DNA from: Klenkia taihuensis
GTDB lineage: Bacteria; Actinomycetota; Actinomycetes; Mycobacteriales; Geodermatophilaceae
Length of the DNA stretch: 64,000 nucleotides
Direction of reading: 5' to 3'
NCBI RefSeq assembly: GCF_900112525.1
Contig: NZ_FOMD01000003.1
Location: forward strand, 62,001 to 126,000
Shown: positions 1-8,025 of the stretch, piece after piece
How the letters are laid out: the number at the start of each line of letters is the position of its first letter
Position numbering within the stretch: the first letter of the stretch is position 1
The notes under the pieces: generated by a model
The model's input: only the letters and a program-made list of their open reading frames with translations
Database searches by the model: none
Told to the model about the DNA's origin: nothing
Position numbers and translations under genes: made by a program

Positions 1-515
1 AGGGCGCGGGCCAGCGCGATCCGCTGCTGCTGGCCGCCGCTCATCTGGCCGGGGTACTGCCGCTCCAGCTCGCCGACGCCGACCAGCTCCAGCGCCTGCC
101 GGACGCGGCGGGCGATCTCGTCCTTGCCGAGCTTGCGGCCGCGGCGGCTCTGCAGCGGGTAGGCAACGTTCTTGAACGCGGTCATGTGCGGCCACAGCGC
201 GTAGCTCTGGAAGATCATGCTGATGTCGCGGCGCTCCGGCGGGAGCTCGACCCGCTCGGCCGAGGAGTAGACCGTCCGGCCGGAGATCCGCACCTGCCCG
301 CTGTCGGGCGTCTCCAGCCCGGCGATGGCCCGCAGCAGGGTGGTCTTGCCGCAGCCGCTGGGGCCGAGCAGGACGACGAAGTCCCCGGGGTCGACGGTGA
401 GGGTGACGTCGTCGATGGCGTGCACGAGCGCGCCGTCCTCACGGCGGAACCGCTTGAGGAGGTTGTTCACCTCCACGACGGGGGTCGAGGGGGCTGAGGC
501 TGCGTCGGGCTGCAT
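1..515 (-). CDS. ABC transporter ATP-binding protein (partial, 5' part only)
   Basis: This is the ATPase subunit of an importer of the PotA/FbpC (spermidine/iron/thiamine) type. It couples ATP hydrolysis to uptake through a membrane permease that lies outside the window. About 171 codons are visible. The ATG at 515 follows an AGACAGG-like ribosome site. Walker [10 protein letters not shown] lies near residues 50-58, the Q-loop in [10 protein letters not shown], and the signature MSGGQQQR close to the window edge. Walker B and the C-terminal regulatory domain are cut off. It is divergent from the P450 gene. The substrate cannot be told from this part. Confidence 0.9.
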   Translation of the reverse strand, partial: MQPDAASAPSTPVVEVNNLLKRFRREDGALVHAIDDVTLTVDPGDFVVLLGPSGCGKTTLLRAIAGLETPDSGQVRISGRTVYSSAERVELPPERRDISMIFQSYALWPHMTAFKNVAYPLQSRRGRKLGKDEIARRVRQALELVGVGELERQYPGQMSGGQQQRIALARA

Positions 516-699
516 CGCGTCGACCTGTCTCTTCGGTGGCGTGGCCGGGGTCGTGCCCGCGGCGACGGGGTGATGGGGGTCACCGCGGCGGGTGCGGCCA
601 TGTTGGCCGTATCAAGAACGCGCGTCAAGCCTCTGGCGAAATACGGATCCGCCTGCCAGGGTGGTCCGGGACCGCGACCGCAGCCCCGAGGAGACCGCC

Positions 700-1905
700 G
701 TGGACCCCGCCGCCGAAGCCCGCAGGCTCGAGCACGACTTCGACCCGGTGCGCCCGGGGGAGACGTTCACCAGCGCGCACGAGGAGTTCGCGGAGCTGCG
801 GCCGCGCTGCCCGCTGGCCCGCAGCCAGGAGTACGGGGGGTTCTGGGCGGCGTTGGGCTACGACGAGGTGCTGTCGGTCATCACCGACATCGAGCACTTC
901 ACGACGTCACGGCAGAACGCGGTGCCGGCCTTCGCGTTCACCGGTGTGCGGCCACCGCTGCACCTGGACCCGCCCGAGCACATGGCCTACCGGCGCGTGA
1001 TCAACCAGTTCTTCATCCCGCCGCGGATGCGGGCGCTGGAGCCGCGGGTGCGCGCGGTCGCCGTCCGGCTGCTGGAGCCGCTGCTCGAGCAGCGCACGGT
1101 CGACGTCTGCAAGCAGTACGCGCACGTCTTCCCGGCGCACGTGTTCGCGGAGTTCTTCAACCTGGCGCCGGAGACGTCGGAGGAGATCAAGCGGGTCAGC
1201 GGCACCTACGTCGACGCCATCCAGGTGCTCGACCACGCCACCGTGAAGAGCCTGAGCGGGCGGCTGTACGAGATCGCGCAGGAGATCATCGACGCCCGCA
1301 CCGGCGGCGCCTTCGACCCGGCCGACGACCTCACCGCCGCGCTGCTGGCGGCCCGCTACGAGGGCGGTCCGCTGCCGGCGCCGATGGTGCTGGGCTGCGT
1401 GCGGCAGTTGATCGTCACCGGCATGGTGGCCCCCAGCGTGTTCACCGGCACGATGTTCGTGCACCTGAGCCGCGACCCCGAGCTGCAGGACCTGCTGCGC
1501 GCGCAGCCGCACCGGATCCCCGCCGCGGTGGAGGAGTTCCTGCGGCTCTACTCGCCCTACCGCGGGATGGCCCGCACCGCCCGCGAGGACGTCGTCCTGT
1601 CCGGCGAGCTGGTGCGCCAGCACGACCCGATCGCGCTGGTCTACACCTCGGCCAACCGCGACGAGAAGGTCTTCCCCGACGGCGACTCGTTCGTGCTGGA
1701 CCGGCCCAACATCGACAGGCACATCAGCTTCGGGCGGGGCACGCACAGCTGCCCCGGCGCGCCGTTGGCCCGGATGATGATGCGGCTGACCCTGGAGGAG
1801 TTCCTGGCCCGCAGCAGCAGCTTCCGGGTGACCGAGGAGCCCGAGATGGCGGTGTGGGCCGAGTGGGGCACCCGGTCCGTGCCGCTGGAGATCATCGCCG
1901 GCTGA
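700..1905 (+). CDS. Cytochrome P450
   Basis: A 401-residue soluble class I P450 that would need a ferredoxin and a reductase for electrons. The heme loop FGRGTHSCPG has the thiolate ligand at Cys351, and the K-helix ExxR is E279/R282. The I-helix reads TGMVAPS (240-246) where most P450s have AGxDT(T/S), so both the acid and the proton-relay threonine are replaced (by Val243 and Ala244). The GTG start at 700 follows GAGGAG at a good distance; the frame is open further upstream, but without a ribosome site. The substrate is unknown. The missing acid-alcohol pair suggests substrate-assisted or peroxide-type chemistry, which is an inference. Confidence 0.92.
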   Translation: MDPAAEARRLEHDFDPVRPGETFTSAHEEFAELRPRCPLARSQEYGGFWAALGYDEVLSVITDIEHFTTSRQNAVPAFAFTGVRPPLHLDPPEHMAYRRVINQFFIPPRMRALEPRVRAVAVRLLEPLLEQRTVDVCKQYAHVFPAHVFAEFFNLAPETSEEIKRVSGTYVDAIQVLDHATVKSLSGRLYEIAQEIIDARTGGAFDPADDLTAALLAARYEGGPLPAPMVLGCVRQLIVTGMVAPSVFTGTMFVHLSRDPELQDLLRAQPHRIPAAVEEFLRLYSPYRGMARTAREDVVLSGELVRQHDPIALVYTSANRDEKVFPDGDSFVLDRPNIDRHISFGRGTHSCPGAPLARMMMRLTLEEFLARSSSFRVTEEPEMAVWAEWGTRSVPLEIIAG

Positions 1906-2029
1906 CCGCCTGGGGCACCTGTGGCTGCTGTGCCTCCGCCGAGCGTGTCCCAGCGGAACGGCCCCGTTCGGTTCCGCTCGTGCCGCATCGTGTCGGTGCG
2001 CCGCCGAGGGCGCCACGGGGAGGAACAGC

Positions 2030-2923
2030 ATGGAGCAGGGCAGCACGGACGACGCCGCACACGGGCCGGACCGGACGATCAAGGTCGGGGCAGCAGTCAT
2101 CGGTGGGCTCGCGCTCCTCGTGCTGCTCACCCAGGGGGTCGGGCAGGCGCTCGGCGTGCTCGGGCTGGCGGCCCTCGTCGTCGGAGGCGCGGCGGCCGTC
2201 CGCGGCCGGTCCCGACGCCTCGGCATCGGCAGCCGCCGTGTCGCCGGGGGAGTTGTGGCCGCTGGGCTGGCCGTGATGACCGTGGGCAGCGCGATGACGC
2301 CCTCCGTCCCGACCGACACCGCGGCGGCTGACGCCGCGCAGACGTCCGCGGCGCGGACGACCTCCGCACCCACCTCGCGGTCGACGAGTGCCCCCGCTGA
2401 GCGCCCGTTCGTCGCGGCCCCGACCACGACGACGGCGCCGTCGCCGGTGCTGCCGCCGGCTCCGGTCCTCGCGATGACCTGCCCGTCGGGCGGGACCAAC
2501 GCCTCGCCGGTCTACGGCCAGCAGATCTCGGCGACGGGGCCGTTCAGCGTGACCATCACCTACGGCGACGGAGACTCCTACACCGACGACGACCAGAGCC
2601 TGGCGGCGATCTTCAGCCACACCTACGCCAGCCCCGGTTCCTACCTGGTCCGGGCGGTGCTGACCGACGTGGCGGGGCAGACGGCGGCGGCCGAGTGCAC
2701 CTATGCCTGGACGGCACCGGCGCCCCGGCCTGCCCCCGCCCCTGCACCGGCCTCCGCGCCGGCACCTGCCGTAGGTGGAGGATCGAGCTCGGGTTCGAGC
2801 AGCGTGTACTACCAGAACTGCGATGCGGTCCGGGCTGCCGGCGCGGCCCCGATCTACGCAGGCGACCCCGGTTTCCAGGCCAAGTTCGACCGGGACGGCG
2901 ACGGCGTCGGCTGCGAGAACTGA
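2030..2923 (+). CDS. Membrane-anchored PKD-like / Excalibur calcium-binding protein
   Basis: A 297-residue envelope protein. The N-terminal third holds two hydrophobic segments around residues 15-45 and 65-90. A Ser/Thr/Ala-rich linker follows, then a beta-rich PKD-like stretch (about 145-230, with a typical FSHTYASPGSYLV segment). A Pro-Ala linker leads to a C-terminal Excalibur motif with the DRDGDGVGCE calcium-loop signature and paired cysteines. Excalibur domains are EF-hand-like and usually surface exposed. The ATG at 2030 follows GGGAGGAAC. It is single-gene, closed by a strong hairpin just downstream. No partner is obvious. Confidence 0.82.
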   Translation: MEQGSTDDAAHGPDRTIKVGAAVIGGLALLVLLTQGVGQALGVLGLAALVVGGAAAVRGRSRRLGIGSRRVAGGVVAAGLAVMTVGSAMTPSVPTDTAAADAAQTSAARTTSAPTSRSTSAPAERPFVAAPTTTTAPSPVLPPAPVLAMTCPSGGTNASPVYGQQISATGPFSVTITYGDGDSYTDDDQSLAAIFSHTYASPGSYLVRAVLTDVAGQTAAAECTYAWTAPAPRPAPAPAPASAPAPAVGGGSSSGSSSVYYQNCDAVRAAGAAPIYAGDPGFQAKFDRDGDGVGCEN

Positions 2924-2927
2924 CGGT

Positions 2928-2957
2928 GCGGCGCAGGGTCCCCGGACCCTGCGCCGC
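2928..2957. terminator. Hairpin terminator after the Excalibur gene
   Basis: A perfect 14-bp inverted repeat (gcggcgcagggtcc at 2928-2941, complement at 2944-2957) starts 5 bases after the stop codon. There is no U-tract, as is common in high-GC actinobacteria. Confidence 0.75.
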
Positions 2958-3017
2958 CGTCGTCGCGCACCCACCGACCAGGCAGCGCGGCGGCCGGACC
3001 AGGGGTAGACCGGAGCC

Positions 3018-3968
3018 GTGCACCGCATCGCGCTCCTCGACGACCACCAGCACGCCGCCGCCCGCTTCGCCGACTGGTCGCAGCTGCCCGAGCCGGCCGA
3101 GGTGGTGGCCTTCACCGACTCGGTCACCGGCGACGACCTGGTGCACCGGCTCCGCGGGTTCGACGTCGTCGTCGCCATGCGGGAGCGGACCGCCTTCCCG
3201 CAGGAGGTGCTCGAGCAGCTGACCGACCTCCGGCTGCTGGTCACCACCGGCATGGCCAACGCCGCCATCGACCTGGACGCCGCACGCGACCGCGGCATCA
3301 CCGTCTGCGGCACCGGCTTCTACGGACCGCCCACCGCCGAGCTGACCTGGGCGCTGATCCTCGCCGTCGCCCGGAACGTCCCCGTCGAGGACGCCTCCCT
3401 GCGGGCCGGCGGGTGGCAGCGGACCGTCGGGCGTGACCTGCACGGGGCGACGTTGGGACTGCTGGGTCTGGGCAACCTCGGCGCGCAGGTGGCCCGGGTG
3501 GGCCTCGCGTTCGGCATGGACGTGGTCGCGTGGAGCGCGAACCTCACCGACGAGCGGGCCGCCGAGGTCGGCGTCCGGCGGGTCGACCTCGACGACCTGC
3601 TGCAGATGTCGGACGTCGTGTCCATCCACCTCAAGCTGTCCGACCGCACCCGCGGCCTGCTCGGCGCCCGCGAGCTGGGCATGCTCAAGCCCACCGCGAT
3701 CCTGGTCAACACCAGCCGCGGACCCGTCGTCGACGAGGCCGCACTCGTCGACACCCTGCGCGCACGACGCATCCACGGCGCCGGCCTCGACGTCTACGAC
3801 ACCGAACCGCTGCCGGCCGACCACCCGCTGCGGGAGCTGCGCACCGCCGTCCTCACCCCGCACCTCGGATACGTCACCGAGCGCACCTACGAGGTGTTCT
3901 GGCCCGAGGTCGTCGAGGACGTCGCGGCGTGGATGCGCGGCGAGCCGGTGCGCCTGCTCACCAGCTGA
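3018..3968 (+). CDS. D-2-hydroxyacid dehydrogenase (NAD-dependent)
   Basis: A 316-residue enzyme that would reduce a 2-keto acid to a D-2-hydroxyacid or the reverse in the cytoplasm. The Rossmann motif GLGNLG sits at 150-155. The catalytic triad can be placed: Arg234 in NTSRG, Glu263 in DTEPL and His282 in TPHLG. The length fits the family. Start is GTG at 3018. Its end overlaps the convergent small gene by 11 bp. The substrate is unknown; it resembles the phosphoglycerate/glyoxylate dehydrogenase superfamily but lacks the ACT domain of SerA. Confidence 0.9.
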   Translation: MHRIALLDDHQHAAARFADWSQLPEPAEVVAFTDSVTGDDLVHRLRGFDVVVAMRERTAFPQEVLEQLTDLRLLVTTGMANAAIDLDAARDRGITVCGTGFYGPPTAELTWALILAVARNVPVEDASLRAGGWQRTVGRDLHGATLGLLGLGNLGAQVARVGLAFGMDVVAWSANLTDERAAEVGVRRVDLDDLLQMSDVVSIHLKLSDRTRGLLGARELGMLKPTAILVNTSRGPVVDEAALVDTLRARRIHGAGLDVYDTEPLPADHPLRELRTAVLTPHLGYVTERTYEVFWPEVVEDVAAWMRGEPVRLLTS

Positions 3969-4389
3969 GCCGCGGCAGCGCGGGCACCACCCAGGTGTCG
4001 GCGGCGACGTGCACGCTGCAGTCGAGCCCCTCCCGGGTGCGCATCACCGACTCCAGCGCAGCGACCCATGCGTGGTCGTCCGGGGTCAGGTACGTCGGTC
4101 CGCGGCGCTCCAGGCACATCGCCAGGTGCAGGTCTGCCGGGTCGACGCCGGTCTGCTCGGCGACCTCGTCGTGGAACCCCCGCAGGTGGCCGATCATCGT
4201 GCGGTCGGGCTCCACCGGGACGTCGTCGACCGGGATGACCAGTTCGGCCATCGTGCCGTCGCGGTGCAGCCAGGCCAGGCACAGCGTCCGTGACTCGGGC
4301 GCCCGCATGTGCTGCAGCAGCCCGCGCCACCGCTCGGTGAGCTCGGCGGCGTCGGTGACGGGGACGGAGCGGTGCAGGGGAGAGGTCAT
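3958..4389 (-). CDS. Conserved hypothetical protein, 143 aa
   Basis: A soluble acidic protein with no domain that I recognise. A mixed alpha/beta pattern is visible, with ...LCLAWLHRDG... and ...VIPVDDVPVEPDR... segments that recall small actinobacterial proteins of unknown role. The ATG at 4389 is divergent from the aldo/keto reductase start, and its 3' end overlaps the convergent dehydrogenase by 11 bp. The same frame is open far upstream but that part runs antisense to the reductase and is not counted. Confidence 0.65.
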   Translation of the reverse strand: MTSPLHRSVPVTDAAELTERWRGLLQHMRAPESRTLCLAWLHRDGTMAELVIPVDDVPVEPDRTMIGHLRGFHDEVAEQTGVDPADLHLAMCLERRGPTYLTPDDHAWVAALESVMRTREGLDCSVHVAADTWVVPALPRLSW

Positions 4390-4476
4390 GGGCTGGAGGG
4401 TGCCGCGCTGCGCCGACACCGGGGTCCCGCCGTCCACAGGGTGCCGGGCGGTCCACACCCCGGTTGACTCCTCGGC

Positions 4477-5304
4477 ATGCAGACCTTCACCGCCCACGGC
4501 GGCCTCACCCTCCCCGCGCTGGGCTTCGGCACCTACCGCCTCAACGGCGACGCCGGGGTGCACGCGATCGAGCAGGCCATCGACGGGGGCTGGACCCTGC
4601 TGGACAGCGCCTTCAACTACGAGAACGAGGGCGCCGTCGGCCGCGCGGTGCGCAACTCCGGTCGCCGCGACGAGCTGGTCATCACCTCCAAGCTCCCCGG
4701 CCGGCACCACGCCCACGACGAGGCGATCGCCACCATCGAGGAGAGCCTCTTCCGCACCGGTCTCGACGTCCTCGACCTGTACCTCATCCACTGGCCCAAC
4801 CCCGGCGTCGACAAGTACGTCGAAGCGTGGGGCGCGCTGATCGAGGCCCGCGACCGCGGGCTGGTCAAGGCCATCGGGGTCTGCAACTTCGAGCCCGAGC
4901 ACCTCGACCGGCTGCAGGCCGAGACCGGCGAGCTGCCCCAGGTCAACCAGATCGAGCTGCACCCCTACTTCCCGCAGGCCGAGCTGCTCGCCTACGGCGC
5001 CGAGCACGGCATCATCACCGAGGCCTGGACCCCGCTCGGCCGCGGCAACGACCTGCTCGAGCACCCCGTCCTCACCGAGGTCGCCCAGGCCCACGACGCC
5101 ACCACCGCGCAGGTCGCGCTCGCCTGGTCGATCGCCCTCGGTGCGCTCCCGCTGCCCAAGGCCGCCTCGCCGCAGCGGCAGGCCGAGAACCTCGCCGCTG
5201 CCGACCTCGCCCTCACCGACGACGAGGTCGCCCGGATCACCGCCCTCGGCCACCCCGACGGCCGCACCTACGACCAGGACCCCACCCGCTACGAGGAGTT
5301 CTGA
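4477..5304 (+). CDS. Aldo/keto reductase (2,5-diketogluconate reductase-like)
   Basis: A 275-residue NADPH-dependent carbonyl reductase with a TIM-barrel fold. The AKR tetrad is visible: Asp in LLDSAFNY (about residue 43), Tyr in the same motif (about 48), Lys in VITSKLPG (about 71) and His in LIHWPNP (about 104). The C-terminal cofactor segment (LPKAASPQRQAENL) fits the AKR5 type. The ATG at 4477 has only a weak ribosome site. The physiological substrate is not predictable from context. Confidence 0.92.
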   Translation: MQTFTAHGGLTLPALGFGTYRLNGDAGVHAIEQAIDGGWTLLDSAFNYENEGAVGRAVRNSGRRDELVITSKLPGRHHAHDEAIATIEESLFRTGLDVLDLYLIHWPNPGVDKYVEAWGALIEARDRGLVKAIGVCNFEPEHLDRLQAETGELPQVNQIELHPYFPQAELLAYGAEHGIITEAWTPLGRGNDLLEHPVLTEVAQAHDATTAQVALAWSIALGALPLPKAASPQRQAENLAAADLALTDDEVARITALGHPDGRTYDQDPTRYEEF

Positions 5305-5333
5305 CCCGGTGGGGTGAACCCTGCTCAACCGCC

Positions 5334-5369
5334 GACGGGCGGGCCCCGATGACGTGGGACCCGCCCGTC
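5334..5369. terminator. Hairpin after the aldo/keto reductase gene
   Basis: A 10-bp perfect inverted repeat (gacgggcggg, 5334-5343, with its complement at 5360-5369) can be extended by three pairs past one mismatch. It lies between the reductase stop and the AGGAG ribosome site of the next gene. It may terminate transcription or act as a leader hairpin. Confidence 0.55.
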
Positions 5370-5383
5370 ACCAGGAGCACCCC

Positions 5384-5689
5384 GTGGACCGACCGCACGA
5401 CACCATCTCCACCCGCACCCTGCTGTGGGGCGTGGTGGCACCGCTGCTGGTCGGCGCGCTCGTCCCGCCGCTGGCCGGCATCGCCACCGTGTGGCTGCTG
5501 GCCGGTCTCGCGACGGTCGTGGTGCAGGCCGGTCTCTCCGCCGTCCGCCGCGTCGACCCGGGGGAGGACGACGACCTGCACGACGAGCTCGCCGCCACCC
5601 TGCCCGCCCCGGTCCCGTCCGCCCGCTGGTGGAACCGCACGCTCGAAGACCCCAACGTCGAGGCCGCCCGCGCCGGCAGCTGGGGCTGA
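5384..5689 (+). CDS. Small two-helix membrane protein, 101 aa
   Basis: Two hydrophobic segments (about residues 13-32 and 33-52) are followed by a charged cytoplasmic-looking tail. The GTG at 5384 is chosen because AGGAG lies 9 bases upstream; an earlier ATG would run through the hairpin. I do not recognise the family. Confidence 0.6.
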   Translation: MDRPHDTISTRTLLWGVVAPLLVGALVPPLAGIATVWLLAGLATVVVQAGLSAVRRVDPGEDDDLHDELAATLPAPVPSARWWNRTLEDPNVEAARAGSWG

Positions 5690-5714
5690 CCGACCCTCCC
5701 GCTACGGTCCCCGC

Positions 5715-6437
5715 GTGAGGATCGCGGTGGCCGGTGCGACCGGCGTCGTCGGCGCGCACGTGGTGCGGCTGGCGGCCGACGCCGGCCACGACGTCGCCCC
5801 CCTGTCCCGGGCGACGGGTACGGACGTCGCCACCGGTGCCGGTCTCGCCGACGCCCTCGACGGGGCCGACGCGGTGGTCGACGTGCTCAACGTCAGCACC
5901 CAGCAGACCGACGTCGCCCAGCGCTGGTTCCGGCGGACCACGGAGCACCTCTCCGCCGTGGCCCGGCACCTCGTCACGCTCTCGATCGTCGGCATCGACG
6001 GCGCGGCCAGCGGCTACTACGCCGGCAAGGTCGCCCAGGAGCAGGCCCTCGCCGCCGGGCCCGCGCCCTGGACCCTGCTGCGGGCCACCCAGTTCCATGA
6101 GTTCCCGGGCCAGATGGCGCGGCGCCTCGGCCGAGGGCCGTTCGTCGTCGTCCCCGCCATGCGGACCGCCACCGTCGCCGCGGCCGAGGTCGCCGCCGAG
6201 CTGGTCCGCCTCGCCGAGGGCCCGCCGCAGGGGCGGGTGCCCGACCTCGCCGGCCCCCAGGACGCCGAGCTCGCCGACCTGGTCCGTGCGGAGCTCGCCG
6301 TCCAGGGCAAGCGCCGGCTGGTCGTGCGGGTGCCGCTCCCGGGTACTGAAGGCCGGCGGATGCGGCACGGTCTGCTGCCGGGTCCGGACGCCCGCCGGGT
6401 GGGCCCGACGTTCGACGCCTGGCTCAGCTCCCGCTGA
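5715..6437 (+). CDS. NAD(P)-binding atypical SDR (NmrA-like)
   Basis: A 240-residue protein beginning with the Rossmann motif AVAGATGVVGAHVV (about residues 4-17). It lacks the YxxxK catalytic pair in the classic spacing, as in NmrA/NAD(P)H-binding members that act as reductases or redox sensors. The segment TLLRATQFHEF is typical of these atypical SDRs. The GTG start at 5715 fits the N-terminus of the Rossmann fold. It is convergent with the HAD-like gene, with a 14-bp overlap. Confidence 0.82.
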   Translation: MRIAVAGATGVVGAHVVRLAADAGHDVAPLSRATGTDVATGAGLADALDGADAVVDVLNVSTQQTDVAQRWFRRTTEHLSAVARHLVTLSIVGIDGAASGYYAGKVAQEQALAAGPAPWTLLRATQFHEFPGQMARRLGRGPFVVVPAMRTATVAAAEVAAELVRLAEGPPQGRVPDLAGPQDAELADLVRAELAVQGKRRLVVRVPLPGTEGRRMRHGLLPGPDARRVGPTFDAWLSSR

Positions 6438-6945
6438 CCAGCCAGGCCTCCACCGCGTCGAGGTGGCCGTGGGTGAGCCCGGTCGCCAGGTCCGGCGCCA
6501 CGACGTAGACCTGCGGGTTGTCGGCCAGGAACGCCTGCACGTCGTCGGCCTGCAGCGCCAGGTCGTCGTCGATCCAGACGGTGCGGCGGGTCGGGTCCTC
6601 GGCGACCACCGCCTGCGCGGCACCCAGCTTCCACCAGTTCGGCGCACCGCCCAGGCTGCTCGAGTAGCCGGTCGGACCCTCGCCGTGCGGTCGCTCGTGC
6701 ACCCGCAGCCCGCGCGGCAGACCCATCGGCTCGGCGAGCATCTCGTCGGCGCGGGCCGCCCAGGTGGTCAGCCACTGCAGCTCGACCGTGCCGTCGGCGT
6801 GCCAGTCGGCGAGGCGCTTCGTGACGGTCGGGTCCCACGACAGCAGGTAGCCGGCGAACGTGCGGCGCACCCGGTCGGGGGCGTCGCCGCGGTCCAGGGC
6901 GTTGAGCACGCCGTCGACGTCGAGCAGGAGCAGGGGAGGTGCCAC
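6424..6945 (-). CDS. HAD-like phosphatase-domain protein
   Basis: A 173-residue protein whose N-terminus carries the HAD nucleophile motif LLLDVDGVLN (Asp9 and Asp11). A C-terminal WIDDDL segment could be motif IV, the metal-binding acids. The short, capless architecture resembles actinobacterial HAD-domain proteins annotated as hypothetical. Phosphatase activity is likely, but the substrate is unknown. Confidence 0.75.
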   Translation of the reverse strand: MAPPLLLLDVDGVLNALDRGDAPDRVRRTFAGYLLSWDPTVTKRLADWHADGTVELQWLTTWAARADEMLAEPMGLPRGLRVHERPHGEGPTGYSSSLGGAPNWWKLGAAQAVVAEDPTRRTVWIDDDLALQADDVQAFLADNPQVYVVAPDLATGLTHGHLDAVEAWLVSGS

Positions 6946-6999
6946 GGTGGGTTCCTACCGTGCTGGCGCGCGGCCCGCTCGACCGCCAAGGTGTGCGCC

Positions 7000-7299
7000 A
7001 TGGGCAAGCTGATCGCCGTCGTCGTCGTCCTGGTGGTCCTGGTCGTGCTGTTCCGGGCCTACCAGCGCAGCCGCGCCGCCGGCCCGACCACCGCGCGCCG
7101 CGCGTCGTCCGACGGGGGGACGGCGGCCTACGGCGGCACCACCTGGTCCGACGGGGGCGCGGACTCCGGGCGCCACTCCGGCCACCACGGCGGGTACGAC
7201 GGTGGAGCGGACGGGGGAGCCGACTCCGGCGCCGGGGGCAGCGACGGCGGCGCCGGCGGCGGTGGGGACGGCGGCGGTGGCGGGGGCGGCAGCGACTGA
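7000..7299 (+). CDS. Small single-pass membrane protein with Gly/Asp/Ser-rich tail
   Basis: A 99-residue protein: one N-terminal transmembrane helix (residues about 4-17, nearly all Val/Leu), a short basic stop-transfer segment, then a low-complexity tail that ends in long Gly runs with Asp and Ser. The tail is built from imperfect SDGG/GGADGG repeats. Similar tails occur in TPM/YgcG-type envelope proteins, but no catalytic domain is present here. The function is unknown. Confidence 0.6.
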   Translation: MGKLIAVVVVLVVLVVLFRAYQRSRAAGPTTARRASSDGGTAAYGGTTWSDGGADSGRHSGHHGGYDGGADGGADSGAGGSDGGAGGGGDGGGGGGGSD

Positions 7300-7305
7300 G
7301 CCCGG

Positions 7306-7941
7306 TCAGCCGGTAGCGACCCGGGTGCCGAACCAGCCGATCGCAGCGGTGACGGCGGTCTCCAGCAGGTAGCCCGGGACGGTCGGCAGCAGCTGCGAGG
7401 CCACGACCGCGCTCAGGGCAGCGGGCGGGAACCAGGGCGGCGTCGTCCGCGCCCGCCACGCCACGAGCAGGCCGAGCACCGCCCCGACGGCGATCACCGC
7501 CATCGACCCCAGGATCGTGGGCAGCAGCAGGTCCATGCGGCCGTTCAGCGCGTCGACCAGGTCACGGCCCTGCTCGGCCGGCAGCACCGCCGGGTCCACG
7601 GCGAGGACGAAGGGCAGCACCTCCGCGGTGATGACCAGCCCGAAGACCACCCCGCCCAGCCCGACCAGCAGCGCCGACACCCACGCCAGCACCGTGCCGC
7701 GACCCAGCAGGACCAGGAACACGGCAGTGGCCACGAACGACACGGTGTAGCCCGGCCCGCCGACGTACAGGTTCATCCACCAGTAGCCGGGGCGGGCGGC
7801 GTCCGCGGCGGTGACGGACCCCTCGAAGGGGCCCTCCCAGACCGAGAAGACCAGCCGCGCGGCGAGGGAGACCAGCAGCAGGCCGAGCAGGACGACGGCC
7901 GCCCGGGGCGGCGCGGAGCGGGCGGTGAGCGTGGTGGGCAC
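7306..7941 (-). CDS. Multi-pass membrane protein, 211 aa
   Basis: Four or five hydrophobic helices are visible (for example near residues 13-33, 57-80, 90-112, 145-170). The GTG at 7941 follows a near-consensus GGAGG and is preferred to an in-frame start 11 codons upstream. No family recognised. It lies downstream of, and on the same strand as, the LuxR-type gene, so the two may be co-transcribed. Confidence 0.65.
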   Translation of the reverse strand: MPTTLTARSAPPRAAVVLLGLLLVSLAARLVFSVWEGPFEGSVTAADAARPGYWWMNLYVGGPGYTVSFVATAVFLVLLGRGTVLAWVSALLVGLGGVVFGLVITAEVLPFVLAVDPAVLPAEQGRDLVDALNGRMDLLLPTILGSMAVIAVGAVLGLLVAWRARTTPPWFPPAALSAVVASQLLPTVPGYLLETAVTAAIGWFGTRVATG

Positions 7942-8025
7942 AGGACCTCCTGGGGTCGGTGGTGGTCCCACCAACCTCGGGCCCGCGAACCTGCGCGCGC
8001 ATCGGTGCCAGCACCTATTCGCAGG

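Noticed and set aside
607-646. CCGTAT...ATACGG inverted repeat between the ABC and P450 genes
   Set aside because: 6-bp arms with a long spacer are likely by chance, and no adjacent regulator gene supports it.
907-2499. A 530-codon minus-strand frame over the P450 and Excalibur genes
   Set aside because: The plus strand has the heme motif and Excalibur signature. The minus product is of random composition.
7150-7299. Gly-rich repeats as a possible tandem repeat array or CRISPR-like element
   Set aside because: The repeats are degenerate codons of a Gly/Asp/Ser tail. There are no fixed-length spacers.
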